From Herbaspirillum sp. LeCh32-8 (GTDB lineage Bacteria; Pseudomonadota; Gammaproteobacteria; Burkholderiales; Burkholderiaceae_D): a stretch of 64,000 bases of DNA. Positions 52,217 to 60,968 of the stretch are shown here, one piece after another (the first letter of the stretch is position 1; the number at the start of each line of letters is the position of its first letter). Made by a program: the position numbers and the translations under genes. The stretch covers positions 217,084 through 281,083 of the forward strand of contig NZ_JAGIPZ010000002.1 of assembly GCF_017814915.1 (NCBI RefSeq), given 5' to 3'. The notes under the pieces are model-generated. The model was not told where the DNA came from. It saw only the letters and a list, made by a program, of their open reading frames with translations, and did not search any database.

Positions 52217-55200
52217 ATGTCAGTTACCAAAGCACCTACTCCTTCGCCCTCCGGAAAACCGCAACCGGACGCCCAGCGCCGCCCGCGCCAGCCCAACCGG
52301 CCGGCCGCCGCCGAGAACGCCGCGCCGCCGGTGCGCAATCCCTTGCCGCCGGTCACTTTTCCGGAAGAACTGCCGGTATCCGGCCGTCGCCATGAAATCG
52401 CCGAGGCCCTGCAGAAACACCAGGTCATCATCGTCAGCGGCGAGACCGGCTCCGGCAAGACCACCCAGCTGCCCAAGATCTGCCTGGAGCTGGGGCGCGG
52501 CGCCAAGGGCCTGATCGGCCACACCCAGCCGCGCCGCATCGCCGCGTCCTCGACCGCCAAGCGCATCGCCCAGGAATTGAATTCGCCGCCGGGTGAGCTG
52601 GTCGGCTACAAGGTGCGCTTCAACGACACCTTGTCCAAGGGCGCCTGGATCAAGCTGATGACCGACGGCATCCTGCTGGCCGAGACGCAGACCGATCCGC
52701 TGCTGCGCCAGTACGACACGATCATCATCGACGAGGCGCACGAGCGCAGCCTGAACATCGACTTCCTGCTGGGCTACCTGAAGCAGCTGCTGCCCAAGCG
52801 CCCCGACCTGAAGGTCATCATCACCTCGGCCACCATCGACGCCGACCGCTTCGCCCGCCATTTCGGCCGCGAGGTGAAGGGCGCAGAGGGTATGGAGGTG
52901 ATTCCGGCGCCGGTGATCGAGGTCTCCGGCCGCCTGTATCCGGTGGAGATCCGCTATCGCCCGATCGACAATGCCGACCGCAGCGGCGTCTCGGCTGAAG
53001 TGGCGCAAGCGCGCGCCCGCGCCGAAGGGCGCGCTTCGCAGGCGCAGAAGGATCGCGAGCAGCGCGACCTGATGGACGCCGTGGTCGACGCCGTCGACGA
53101 GCTGGCGCGCATCGGCTCGGGCGACGTGCTGGTGTTCCTGCCGGGCGAGCGCGAGATCCGCGACGCCGCCGAGGCGCTGCGCAAGCACCATCCGCCGCAT
53201 GTGGAAATCCTGCCGCTGTTCGCCCGCCTGTCGGCGACCGAGCAGGAGCGCGTGTTCAAGATCAGCAACGCGCGCCGCATCGTGCTGGCCACCAACGTCG
53301 CCGAGACCTCGCTGACGGTGCCGGGCATCCGCTACGTGGTCGACGCCGGCCTGGCGCGCGTGAAGCGCTACAGCTACCGCAACAAGGTCGAGCAGCTGCA
53401 GATCGAGCCGGTGGCGCAGTCGGCCGCCAACCAGCGCGCCGGCCGTTGCGGTCGCGTGGCCGCAGGCGTGTGCATCCGTCTGTACGACGAACAGGATTTC
53501 CAGCAGCGCGCCAAGTTCACCGACCCCGAGATCCTGCGCTCCTCGCTGGCCTCGGTCATCCTGCGCATGAAGTCGCTGCACCTGACCGATGTGGAGAGCT
53601 TCCCCTTCATCGAGCCGCCGCCGGGCCGGGCGATTGCCGATGGCTACCAGCTGCTGCAGGAGCTGGGCGCGGTGGAAGAGCAGGGCGGCGTCAACCGCCT
53701 GACCTCGCTCGGCCGCCAGCTGGCCAAGCTGCCGCTGGACCCGCGCGTGGGCCGCATGATCCTGGCCGGGCGCGACAACGCCTGCCTGACCGAGCTGCTC
53801 ATCATCGCCGCCGCGCTGTCGGTGCAGGATCCGCGCGACCGGCCCATGGACGCGCAGAACGCCGCCGACAACGCCCACAAGAAGTTCGCCGACGAGAAGT
53901 CCGAATTCAGCAGCTACCTGAAGATCTGGAAGTGGTTCGAGGATGCCATCGAGCACAAGAAGTCCAATCGCCAGCTGCAGGACCACTGCCGCGAGAACTT
54001 CCTCTCGCAGCTGCGCCTGCGCGAATGGCGCGACGTCCACTCGCAGCTGCTGACCATCGTCAAGGAACAGGGCTGGCGCATGAACGAAGCCGCCGCCACC
54101 TACGACCAGCTGCACCTGGCGCTCCTGACCGGCCTGCTGGGCAACATCGGTTTCAAGGGCGAGGACGACGCGCAATACCTCGGCGCGCGCGGCATCAAGT
54201 TCAACATCTGGCCCGGCGCCCACCTGACCAAGAAGCCCGGCCGCTGGGTGATGGCGGCCGAGCTGGTGGACACCGCGCGCCTTTACGCGCGCTGCAACGC
54301 CAACATCCAGCCCGAGTGGCTGGAAAAGCTGGGCGGCCACCTGCTGAAGAAGTCCTGGGGCGAGCCGCGCTGGGAAAAGCGCGCTGCGCAAGTCACGGCT
54401 TCCGAGCGCGCCACCTTGTATGGCCTGGTGGTGTACAGCCAGCGCCGCATCAATTACGGCAACATCAATCAGGTCGAGGCGCGCGAGATCTTCATCCGCG
54501 ATGGCCTGGTGGGCGGCGACTTCGAGACACGCGCACCGTTCTTCGCGCACAACCAGAAGCTGGTGCGCGAGATCGAGAACCTGGAACACAAGTCGCGCCG
54601 CCTGGACGTGCTGGTGGACGACGAGCTGATCATCGGCTTCTATGACAAGCTGATCCCGGCCGAGATCTGCAACGGCGTTGATTTCGAAAAGTGGCACAAA
54701 CAGGCCACGGCCGCCGATCCCAAGCTGCTGTACCTGAACCGCGACGACCTGATGCGTCACGAGGCGGCCGGCGTCACCACCGAGCTGTTTCCCAAGACCA
54801 TGAACGTGGCCGGCATCGCCATGGCGCTGTCGTATCACTTCGAACCGGGCGCCGCGCGCGACGGCGTGACCTTGACGGTGCCGCTGTACGCGTTGAACCA
54901 GGTCTCGTCCGACCGCTGCGAATGGCTGGTGCCGGGCATGCTGAAGGAAAAGGTGCACCTGCTGATCAAATCGCTGCCGCAGAAGCTGCGCCGCCACTGC
55001 GTGCCGTTGCCGGACTATGCAGCCAAGTTCTGCGAGCGCCAGGAGGAACGCAAGACCTTCGGCCGCGGCAACCTGATCGACGCCATCATCGCCGACATCC
55101 GCGAGCAGATCACCATCCTGGTCAAGGCCGGCGACTTCAAGCAGGAGACGCTGTCGGCGCACCACCAGATGAATTTCAAGATCATCGACGAGCACGGTCG

Positions 55201-56284
55201 CCAACTCGACATGGGCCGCAACTTGGCGGCGCTGCAGGCCGAGTTCGGCGGCCAGGCGCGCCAGCAGTTCCAGAAGCTGGCCGAGCAGGTGGCGATCGCT
55301 CCGCGTGACGATGACGAGGGCACCGCAGCGCCGGCCGCTGCTGCCGCGCCATCCGCATCCGCCAAGCCTGCACAAGGCAAGGCTGATGCCGCATCCGCAG
55401 CGGCCCCGGCTTCTGCCGGCGAGTACAGCAACCTCACCGGCTGGAGCTTCGGCGAACTGCCAGAGCTACTGGAGATCACGCGCGGGTCCGGCAAGCAGGC
55501 CGCCACGCTGATCGGCTTCCCGGCGCTGGTGGACCGCAAGACGCATTGCGACCTGGAAGTCTTCGACGACCCGGCCGAGGCGGCGCGCTTCCACTTCGCC
55601 GGCCTGCGGCGGCTGTTTGCGCTGCAGATGAAGGAGCAGCTGAAGTTCCTGGAGAAGAACATCCCCGGCCTGCAGCAGATGGGCATGCAGTTCATGGCGC
55701 TGGGCTCGCAGGAAGAGCTGCGCGAGCAGATCCTCAACGCCGGCCTGGAGCGCGCCTTCCTGCAGGATCCGCTGCCGCGCAACGCCGACGAATTCAACAA
55801 GCGTCGCGACGAGGGCAAGGCGCGCCTGAGCCTGCTGGTCAACGAGATCGCCCGTCTGTGCGCCCTGGTGCTGGCCGAGTACTATTCGCTGCCCAAGAAG
55901 CTGCAGGGCATCAAGGCGCATCCGCAGGCCGCGGCCGACATGCAGTCGCAGCTTGCGCAGCTGGTCGGCAAGCGCTTCGTGGCCGAGACCGACTATGGCA
56001 ACCTCAGCCACTACCCGCGTTACCTCAAGGCCATCAACGTGCGGCTGGACAAACTGCGCGCCGATCCCGCGCGCGATACGCGCCTGCTGGCCGAGTGGAA
56101 CCAGGTGGCCTTGCCGTACCAGCGCGCCCTGAAGGACCGCGCCGGCCGCGTCGATCCCAAGATGACCGAGTTCCGCTGGATGCTGGAAGAGCTGCGTGTG
56201 TCGCTCTATGCGCAGGAGCTGAAGACGCCGATGCCGGTGTCGGTCAAGCGGCTGCAGAAGGTGTGGGAGAGCATGCAGCGCTGA
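52217..56284 (+). CDS. hrpA: ATP-dependent RNA helicase HrpA (DEAH-box)
   Basis: 1355 residues (E. coli 1300). Walker A GETGSGKT at 75-82, DEAH at 172-175, then SATIDADRFARHF, TNVAETSLTVPGI and QRAGRCGRV. The long C-terminal HA2/OB-fold and DUF3418 region follows. A Pro-rich ~45-residue N-terminus precedes the helicase, and an Ala/Pro linker (about residues 1030-1070) splits the C-terminal part. HrpA rescues stalled ribosomes in E. coli. The start at 52217 lies 9 nt after TATAAT; the frame is open upstream to 52097 but contains the promoter. Confidence 0.95.
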   Translation: MSVTKAPTPSPSGKPQPDAQRRPRQPNRPAAAENAAPPVRNPLPPVTFPEELPVSGRRHEIAEALQKHQVIIVSGETGSGKTTQLPKICLELGRGAKGLIGHTQPRRIAASSTAKRIAQELNSPPGELVGYKVRFNDTLSKGAWIKLMTDGILLAETQTDPLLRQYDTIIIDEAHERSLNIDFLLGYLKQLLPKRPDLKVIITSATIDADRFARHFGREVKGAEGMEVIPAPVIEVSGRLYPVEIRYRPIDNADRSGVSAEVAQARARAEGRASQAQKDREQRDLMDAVVDAVDELARIGSGDVLVFLPGEREIRDAAEALRKHHPPHVEILPLFARLSATEQERVFKISNARRIVLATNVAETSLTVPGIRYVVDAGLARVKRYSYRNKVEQLQIEPVAQSAANQRAGRCGRVAAGVCIRLYDEQDFQQRAKFTDPEILRSSLASVILRMKSLHLTDVESFPFIEPPPGRAIADGYQLLQELGAVEEQGGVNRLTSLGRQLAKLPLDPRVGRMILAGRDNACLTELLIIAAALSVQDPRDRPMDAQNAADNAHKKFADEKSEFSSYLKIWKWFEDAIEHKKSNRQLQDHCRENFLSQLRLREWRDVHSQLLTIVKEQGWRMNEAAATYDQLHLALLTGLLGNIGFKGEDDAQYLGARGIKFNIWPGAHLTKKPGRWVMAAELVDTARLYARCNANIQPEWLEKLGGHLLKKSWGEPRWEKRAAQVTASERATLYGLVVYSQRRINYGNINQVEAREIFIRDGLVGGDFETRAPFFAHNQKLVREIENLEHKSRRLDVLVDDELIIGFYDKLIPAEICNGVDFEKWHKQATAADPKLLYLNRDDLMRHEAAGVTTELFPKTMNVAGIAMALSYHFEPGAARDGVTLTVPLYALNQVSSDRCEWLVPGMLKEKVHLLIKSLPQKLRRHCVPLPDYAAKFCERQEERKTFGRGNLIDAIIADIREQITILVKAGDFKQETLSAHHQMNFKIIDEHGRQLDMGRNLAALQAEFGGQARQQFQKLAEQVAIAPRDDDEGTAAPAAAAAPSASAKPAQGKADAASAAAPASAGEYSNLTGWSFGELPELLEITRGSGKQAATLIGFPALVDRKTHCDLEVFDDPAEAARFHFAGLRRLFALQMKEQLKFLEKNIPGLQQMGMQFMALGSQEELREQILNAGLERAFLQDPLPRNADEFNKRRDEGKARLSLLVNEIARLCALVLAEYYSLPKKLQGIKAHPQAAADMQSQLAQLVGKRFVAETDYGNLSHYPRYLKAINVRLDKLRADPARDTRLLAEWNQVALPYQRALKDRAGRVDPKMTEFRWMLEELRVSLYAQELKTPMPVSVKRLQKVWESMQR

Positions 56285-56405
56285 TGACCTGCGCGTGGCG
56301 CTGACGGCGGTGCGCTGATGTGCAGGCGCCTGCGCTGCTGTTAGAGTGGCAATCTGCCGTCGCGCGCGTGCGCGGCGCAGGATCAATCGACAACAAGGGG
56401 GACGC

Positions 56406-57104
56406 ATGTTGCACCGACTCAGCAGTGCCCGGCCCGCGGCGCGGGCATGGTCCGGAAAGATCTCCATACTGGCCGCGGCGGCCGCCTTGTCGGCCTGCGC
56501 CGCCAAGCAGATCGACACCCAGACCTTCGTCGACGTGCCGGTGGAGGTGCCGCGCCTGCTGGTGGTGTACCAGCCCAACCAAGCGGCTGCGGCCGAGCCG
56601 GTCGCCGAGGCAGCGGACAAGGCTGCCGGCGAGGGTATCACGCCGGCGGCGGCCACCGTCGCTGCCACGCCGGCCGCCACCATGGCAGCCCGCCAGGCTC
56701 AGCGCGAACGCGTCAGCGACGCCCTGGGCGATTCGCTGGAAGAGCGCCTGCCGTCCGGGCTGGCCGCAGCCGGCATCAATGCGCTGTTCGTGCGCGCCAC
56801 CAGCGTCACCACCGTACTGAACTCCAAAACCGCGCGCGCCTCGGTCTCGCATGTGCTGTACCTGCGCATCCAGGATGACAAGGAAGACTGCGGCCCCAGC
56901 GGCAATTGTTCTTACCGCGTCACCCTGCGCGCCACGCTGCTGCGCTCGGGCGCGGCGCCCACGCTGTGGCGCACCGACCTGCAGGAGGCGTATTTCACCT
57001 CGTCGCGCATCGATGTGGCGCGTTTCGACGATCTGTCCGAGCACTTGGCCAGGGCGGTCGCGCCCATGCTCAGGATGCCGGCCGGGGAGAGCGCGCCTCG
57101 CTGA
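56406..57104 (+). CDS. Hypothetical lipoprotein
   Basis: 232 residues. The N-terminus is unusually long for a lipoprotein signal (MLHRLSSARPAARAWSGK), but ISILAAAAALSAC has a plausible lipobox (ALSAC). The mature part has an Ala-rich stretch (about 60-110) then LEERLPSGLAAAGINALFVRATSVTTVL and LRATLLRSGAAPTLWRTDLQEAYF, of mixed alpha/beta character. AAGGGGG precedes ATG 56406. No family recognised. It lies between hrpA and dcd on the same strand and its product is likely in the outer membrane. Confidence 0.68.
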   Translation: MLHRLSSARPAARAWSGKISILAAAAALSACAAKQIDTQTFVDVPVEVPRLLVVYQPNQAAAAEPVAEAADKAAGEGITPAAATVAATPAATMAARQAQRERVSDALGDSLEERLPSGLAAAGINALFVRATSVTTVLNSKTARASVSHVLYLRIQDDKEDCGPSGNCSYRVTLRATLLRSGAAPTLWRTDLQEAYFTSSRIDVARFDDLSEHLARAVAPMLRMPAGESAPR

Positions 57105-57205
57105 ATGCGGGAAATGCCGCGCAAAATGGCGGGCTGGCCGCAATCCCGCGTCAGACGGGGATTTTTCGCGTAAAATCACGCATCCTTTGAAATTGTCGAA
57201 ATACC

Positions 57206-57775
57206 ATGTCCATCAAGTCAGATAAGTGGATCCGCCGCATGTCGGAGCAGCACGGAATGATCGAGCCCTACGAGCCGGGCCAGGTGCGCCTGGCTGCCGA
57301 CGGCAGCAAGATCGTCTCCTACGGTACCTCGTCCTACGGCTACGATATCCGCTGCGCCGACGAATTCAAGATCTTCACCAACATCAACTCGACCATCGTC
57401 GATCCCAAGAACTTCGACGAGAAGTCCTTCGTGGACTTCAAGGGCGATGTCTGCATCATCCCGCCGAACTCGTTCGCGCTGGCGCGCACGATGGAGTACT
57501 TCCGTATCCCGCGCAGCGTGCTGACGATCTGCCTGGGCAAGTCGACCTACGCGCGTTGCGGCATCATCGTCAACGTCACCCCGTTCGAGCCGGAGTGGGA
57601 AGGCTACGTCACGCTGGAGTTCTCCAACACCACGCCGCTGCCGGCCAAGATCTACGCCGGCGAAGGCTGCGCCCAGGTGCTGTTCTTCGAGAGCGATGAA
57701 GTCTGCGAGACCTCCTACAAGGATCGCGGCGGCAAGTACCAGGGCCAGCACGGCGTGACGCTGCCCAAGACCTGA
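57206..57775 (+). CDS. dcd: dCTP deaminase
   Basis: 189 residues. [65 protein letters not shown] sequence with the catalytic Glu, and [13 protein letters not shown] [15 protein letters not shown] at the end, as in bacterial Dcd. It makes dUTP from dCTP for thymidylate synthesis. A possible -10 TAAAAT lies at 57171-57176. It is followed by a strong terminator. Confidence 0.96.
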   Translation: MSIKSDKWIRRMSEQHGMIEPYEPGQVRLAADGSKIVSYGTSSYGYDIRCADEFKIFTNINSTIVDPKNFDEKSFVDFKGDVCIIPPNSFALARTMEYFRIPRSVLTICLGKSTYARCGIIVNVTPFEPEWEGYVTLEFSNTTPLPAKIYAGEGCAQVLFFESDEVCETSYKDRGGKYQGQHGVTLPKT

Positions 57776-57807
57776 TCGGTCTGCTCTTCCTGCTTGTTGA
57801 GAGCATC

Positions 57808-57838
57808 AAAAAAGGCCTCCGGATGGAGGCCTTTTTCG
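57808..57838. terminator. Bidirectional terminator after dcd
   Basis: AAAAAGGCCTCC (57809-57820) and GGAGGCCTTTTT (57825-57836) with loop GGAT; T runs on both strands. Also lies downstream of the convergent LysR gene. Confidence 0.92.
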
Positions 57839-57909
57839 TTTTCGCGGCCAACGCCGCAACCTGCAACCGCAAACGCGTCAGCGCCGCACTTGCGGTTGCA
57901 GCGTTTGCC

Positions 57910-58836
57910 TTAGCGGCGCTTTGCCGCCGCGCCCAGCTTGTGTGCCTCTTCCCGCATCAGCGCCGCCGCGCCGCTGATCTCGCCTTCGCGGTAGGCCAGG
58001 TGCAGCGGCGCTTTCAGCTCGGGCGCGTCGTTCAGCTTGAGGTAGGCGATGCCTTCGGCGTTGACGCGTGTGAGCGAGGCCGGGATCACCGACACCCCCA
58101 GGCCGGCCGCCACCAGCGACAGCGTCGACAGGTTCTTGCTGGACTCCTGCATCACCCGCGGCGAAAAGCCGGCGGCATGGCAGGCGGCGATGATGGTGTC
58201 GTACAGGCCGGGGCCGCTGGGGCGGCGCGTCATGATGAAAGACTCCTCGGCCAGCGCGGCCAGGGCGATGCTCTTCTTGCGTGCGCCGGCGGCCAGCGGA
58301 TGGTCCACCGGCAGCGCCGCCACCATCTCCTCGACCAGCATGGTTTCCATCGTCAGGCCGCTGGCGTCGCCCACCGGCGAGCGCACGAAGGCCAGGTCGA
58401 GCCGTTTCTGGCGCAGCGACTCAACCAGTTCGTGGGTGTTGGTCTCTTCCACCTTCAGGGCGACGTCGGGCGCGGCGGCGCGGAAGGCGCGGATCACCGC
58501 ATGCACGAAGGGGTGCAGCGACGCCGATTCGGTGAAGCCGACCGCGATGCGGCCCATCTTGCCTTGGGCGATGCGGCGCACGCCGGCTACGGTTGACTCC
58601 AGTTGCGCCAGGATGGCGCGCGCGTCGGCCAGCAGGGCGACGCCGCTCTCGGTCAACTCCATGCCGCGCGGCAGGCGGTTGAACAGCGTCACGCCCAGCT
58701 CCTTCTCCAGCACGCGGATCTGCTGCGACAGCGGCGGCTGCTGGATGCCGATGCGTTGCGCGGCCTTGGTCAGGTGGCCTTCTTCGGCGACGGCGATGAA
58801 GTAGCGCAACAGGCGCAAATCGATATTGGGTGACAT
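57910..58836 (-). CDS. LysR-family transcriptional regulator (BenM/CatM-like)
   Basis: 308 residues. The HTH domain LRLLRYFIAVAEEGHLTKAAQRI and the helix QQPPLSQQIRVLEKELGVTLF are typical of the subgroup that includes CatR/BenM, followed by effector-domain sequence (VGFTESASLHPFVHAVI; GLGVSVIPASLTRV). The ATG at 58836 is chosen over one at 58905. It is divergent from a chromate-transporter pair and probably controls it; the ligand is unknown. An AAATA-N9-TATTT inverted repeat (58844-58862) lies in the shared region and could be its site. Confidence 0.9.
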   Translation of the reverse strand: MSPNIDLRLLRYFIAVAEEGHLTKAAQRIGIQQPPLSQQIRVLEKELGVTLFNRLPRGMELTESGVALLADARAILAQLESTVAGVRRIAQGKMGRIAVGFTESASLHPFVHAVIRAFRAAAPDVALKVEETNTHELVESLRQKRLDLAFVRSPVGDASGLTMETMLVEEMVAALPVDHPLAAGARKKSIALAALAEESFIMTRRPSGPGLYDTIIAACHAAGFSPRVMQESSKNLSTLSLVAAGLGVSVIPASLTRVNAEGIAYLKLNDAPELKAPLHLAYREGEISGAAALMREEAHKLGAAAKRR

Positions 58837-58843
58837 ATCGTAT

Positions 58844-58862
58844 AAATATGAATTAAGTATTT
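58844..58862. promoter_or_regulatory. LysR-type operator candidate between LysR and chrA genes
   Basis: AAATA at 58844-58848 and TATTT at 58858-58862 with a 9-nt spacer, in an AT-rich stretch; a TTGACA (58861-58866) overlaps its right arm. Confidence 0.45.
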
Positions 58863-58969
58863 GACATATATTAGACAAAAACCCTCCCCAAGAGTAGCCT
58901 TTCATCCATGCCGCCGATCCGGCGCGACATCAAGCTGAACCACCGTAGTCACTGCAAGACGAGATCAAC

Positions 58970-59638
58970 ATGAGCACTCCCGCACCCGCACCCGCACCCG
59001 CATCCGCCCCGGATACCCCGGCAGCCGCCGCAGCAGCGACGGCGGCGGTCCCCACCTCCAAAGAACTGTTCCTCGGCTTTCTCGGCCTGGGCATGACCGC
59101 CTTCGGCGGCGCGCTGCCGCTGGCGCACCGTATGATCGTCGAGCGCCGCCGATGGTTGTCCGAACCGGAGTTCGTGCAACTGCTGGGCCTGTGCCAGTTT
59201 CTGCCGGGCGGCAACATCATCAACCTGTCGGTCGCGCTGGGGATGAAGTTTCGCGGCGTGAAGGGCGCGCTGGCGGCCATCTCCGGCCTGATCGCGGTGC
59301 CCTCGGCGGTGGTGGTGCTGCTGGGTATGATCTATCAGCACTTCCAGCACGACCCCAACGTCAAGCACCTGTTCGCCGGCCTCGCGGCGGCCGCGGCCGG
59401 CCTGCTGATCCAGATGGCGATCAAGATCGCGCTGCCGCTGCGCAAGAACCTGGTGCTGGCGGCGGTGGCGGTGGTGTGCTTCATCGCGATCGCGCTGCTG
59501 CGCATTCCGCTGGTGTGGGTGATGCTGGTGATGACGCCGATCAGCGTGTTGCTGACGGCGCGCTACGGCGACCGTTTTTCGGCCAAGCCGCAGGTGAAGG
59601 AAGTATCGAAGGACACCGCGAAGGAGGGCGCAAAATGA
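58970..59638 (+). CDS. chrA1: Chromate transporter ChrA, first short (CHR) subunit
   Basis: 222 residues. After an Ala/Pro-rich N-terminus (APAPAPASAPDTP) come LGFLGLGMTAFGGALPLAHRMI, RRWLSEPEFVQLLGLCQFLPGGNIINLSVALG, the CHR domain motif (GMTAFGG, LPGGNIINL), and five or six hydrophobic helices with a basic tail. It is one half of the CHR transporter; in pairs the two halves together give the full protein. It exports chromate or another oxyanion. A weak GAGAT ribosome site. Its stop overlaps the second gene (ATGA). Confidence 0.88.
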   Translation: MSTPAPAPAPASAPDTPAAAAAATAAVPTSKELFLGFLGLGMTAFGGALPLAHRMIVERRRWLSEPEFVQLLGLCQFLPGGNIINLSVALGMKFRGVKGALAAISGLIAVPSAVVVLLGMIYQHFQHDPNVKHLFAGLAAAAAGLLIQMAIKIALPLRKNLVLAAVAVVCFIAIALLRIPLVWVMLVMTPISVLLTARYGDRFSAKPQVKEVSKDTAKEGAK

Positions 59639-60165
59639 GCCAGACCCTGATCGCATTGGCCGTCATCATGACCCAGCTCTCGGTGCTGGCCTTCGGCGGC
59701 GGCAATACCATCCTGCCGGAGATGCAGCGCCAGGTGGTGGAGGTGCATCACTGGATGACGGCCGAGGATTTCAGCGCGCTGTTCGCGCTGGGCCAGGCCG
59801 CGCCGGGGCCGAACCTGATGGTGGTGACGCTGGTCGGCTGGCATGTGGCCGGCTTCTGGGGGATGCTGGTGACCACCTTCGCCAAGTTCGGTCCGTCCTC
59901 GCTGATCACCATCGTCATGCTGCACGTGTGGGAGCGCTTCAAGGACAAGCCGTGGCGCCGCCACGTGCAAGCCGGCCTGCTGCCGGTGACCGGCGGCCTG
60001 GTGGCGGCATCCGCGCTGCTGATCGCCCAGGCCTCGATCACCCACGGCTTCCTTGCCGCGATCACGGCGGCCACTGCGGTGATCGCATTGAAGACCAAGA
60101 TCCATCCGCTGTGGCTGCTGTTCGGCGGGGCGCTGGCGGGCTTCTTCTACCTCGGTTCGTTCTGA
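59635..60165 (+). CDS. chrA2: Chromate transporter ChrA, second short (CHR) subunit
   Basis: 176 residues. LSVLAFGGGNTILPEMQRQVV, LFALGQAAPGPNLMVVTLVGW and KTKIHPLWLLFGGALAGFF, matching the C-terminal half of the CHR superfamily. AAGGAGG before the ATG is strong; the start overlaps the stop of chrA1. The pair may act on chromate or sulfate-like ions. A single-gene ChrA (~400 residues) is the more common form; here the halves are separate genes, which corresponds to the short-chain CHR group. Confidence 0.88.
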   Translation: MSQTLIALAVIMTQLSVLAFGGGNTILPEMQRQVVEVHHWMTAEDFSALFALGQAAPGPNLMVVTLVGWHVAGFWGMLVTTFAKFGPSSLITIVMLHVWERFKDKPWRRHVQAGLLPVTGGLVAASALLIAQASITHGFLAAITAATAVIALKTKIHPLWLLFGGALAGFFYLGSF

Positions 60166-60189
60166 GCCGGATTTAAAAAAACGACCTGC

Positions 60190-60381
60190 TTACTCCGGCC
60201 TGAAGATGTCTTCGATCTTCAGGCCGAAGGCCTTGGCCATTGCAAAGGCCAGCGGCAGGCTGGGATCGTAGCGGCCGGTCTCGATGGCGTTGACGGTCTG
60301 GCGCGAGACGTTCAGGCGCAGCGCCAGGTCGGCCTGGCTCCAGCCCAATTGGGCGCGCAGTGCGCGCACATTGTTTTCCAT
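60190..60381 (-). CDS. XRE-family helix-turn-helix regulator (small)
   Basis: 63 residues. A single HTH_3 domain: VRALRAQLGWSQADLALRL, NVSRQTVNAIETGRYDPSLPLA and FAMAKAFGLKIEDIF, the regular layout of small Cro/XRE proteins. AGG lies a few bases ahead of ATG 60381; the frame is open to 60465 but overlaps the upstream gene. It lies 11 nt after the membrane-protein gene and forms a two-gene unit with it. Likely binds the palindromes upstream of the pair. Confidence 0.9.
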   Translation of the reverse strand: MENNVRALRAQLGWSQADLALRLNVSRQTVNAIETGRYDPSLPLAFAMAKAFGLKIEDIFRPE

Positions 60382-60392
60382 GATTTGCCTGA

Positions 60393-60788
60393 TCAGTGCT
60401 TGGGGCGATTGCTGATCGCCTCTTTCACGCTGAGGAAGCACCACACCGCGCCCATCACGGGCCACACTGTGAACATGCTGAGCTTGGGGAAGCCGGCGTT
60501 TTCCAGGAAGCCGTAGGTGAAGGTCCAGCCGGCCGTGACGCCGGCGGTGATGGCCAAGTGCTCGACCGAGATCTTGCGCATGAATTCGTCCGAGCGGCGG
60601 ATCTGCCGCACTACGGCCCAGATGGCCAGCAGGAAGGGCAGCATCGGCGCCAGGTAGACCACGGTCTGCAGCGGCCCGTGTTCCAGTCGCATGCCATAGC
60701 GCAGCGACAGGATCAGCACGATCACGTAGGCGACCATGGCGCCGCCCATTTCCCTGTAATAACGATTGTAAGGCTTGAGTTCGGACAT
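60393..60788 (-). CDS. Small membrane protein paired with the XRE regulator
   Basis: 131 residues with about four hydrophobic segments: YVIVLILSLRYGMR near 20-33, VYLAPMLPFLLAIWAVV near 43-59, AITAGVTAGWTFTYGF near 79-94 and FTVWPVMGAVWCFLSV near 106-121. It ends in a basic tail. AGGAGTC precedes the ATG. The pairing of a small multi-pass protein with an XRE gene is common, but its role is unknown. Two tandem palindromes lie 15-78 nt upstream of its start. Confidence 0.75.
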   Translation of the reverse strand: MSELKPYNRYYREMGGAMVAYVIVLILSLRYGMRLEHGPLQTVVYLAPMLPFLLAIWAVVRQIRRSDEFMRKISVEHLAITAGVTAGWTFTYGFLENAGFPKLSMFTVWPVMGAVWCFLSVKEAISNRPKH

Positions 60789-60802
60789 GACTGACTCCTG
60801 TG

Positions 60803-60826
60803 CGATGTAAAGGATGCTTTACATCG
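60803..60826. promoter_or_regulatory. Operator palindrome 1
   Basis: Perfect 10-bp inverted repeat CGATGTAAAG / CTTTACATCG with a 4-nt spacer GATG, 15 nt upstream of the membrane-protein start at 60788. Confidence 0.7.
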
Positions 60827-60842
60827 TAGTCAGCCTTCGCGA

Positions 60843-60866
60843 CCGTGTCAAGTTTGCTTTACACCG
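60843..60866. promoter_or_regulatory. Operator palindrome 2
   Basis: CCGTGTCAAG / CTTTACACCG with a 4-nt spacer; 8 of 10 positions pair. Its centre is exactly 40 bp from that of palindrome 1, about four helical turns. Half-site CTTTACA is shared by both. Confidence 0.6.
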
Positions 60867-60882
60867 AAATCGGCAAGGTAAG

Positions 60883-60918
60883 AAAAAAGCCGACACCGGA
60901 AAACGGTGTCGGCTTTCT
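60883..60918 (-). terminator. Terminator of the decarboxylase gene
   Basis: AAAGCCGACACCG (~60886-60898) pairs with CGGTGTCGGCTTT (60904-60916), loop GAAAA, with a T-rich run on the minus strand. It is 50 nt after the stop at 60969. Confidence 0.92.
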
Positions 60919-60968
60919 CTTTTCTGGCACGCAGCGAGGCGGCCGAGGCCGCCTGCGCGAGACAGGTT

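Noticed and set aside
52220-55375. 1051-codon open frame on the minus strand opposite hrpA
   Set aside because: Antisense shadow of HrpA with Leu/Gln/Val/His bias and no ribosome site or domain.
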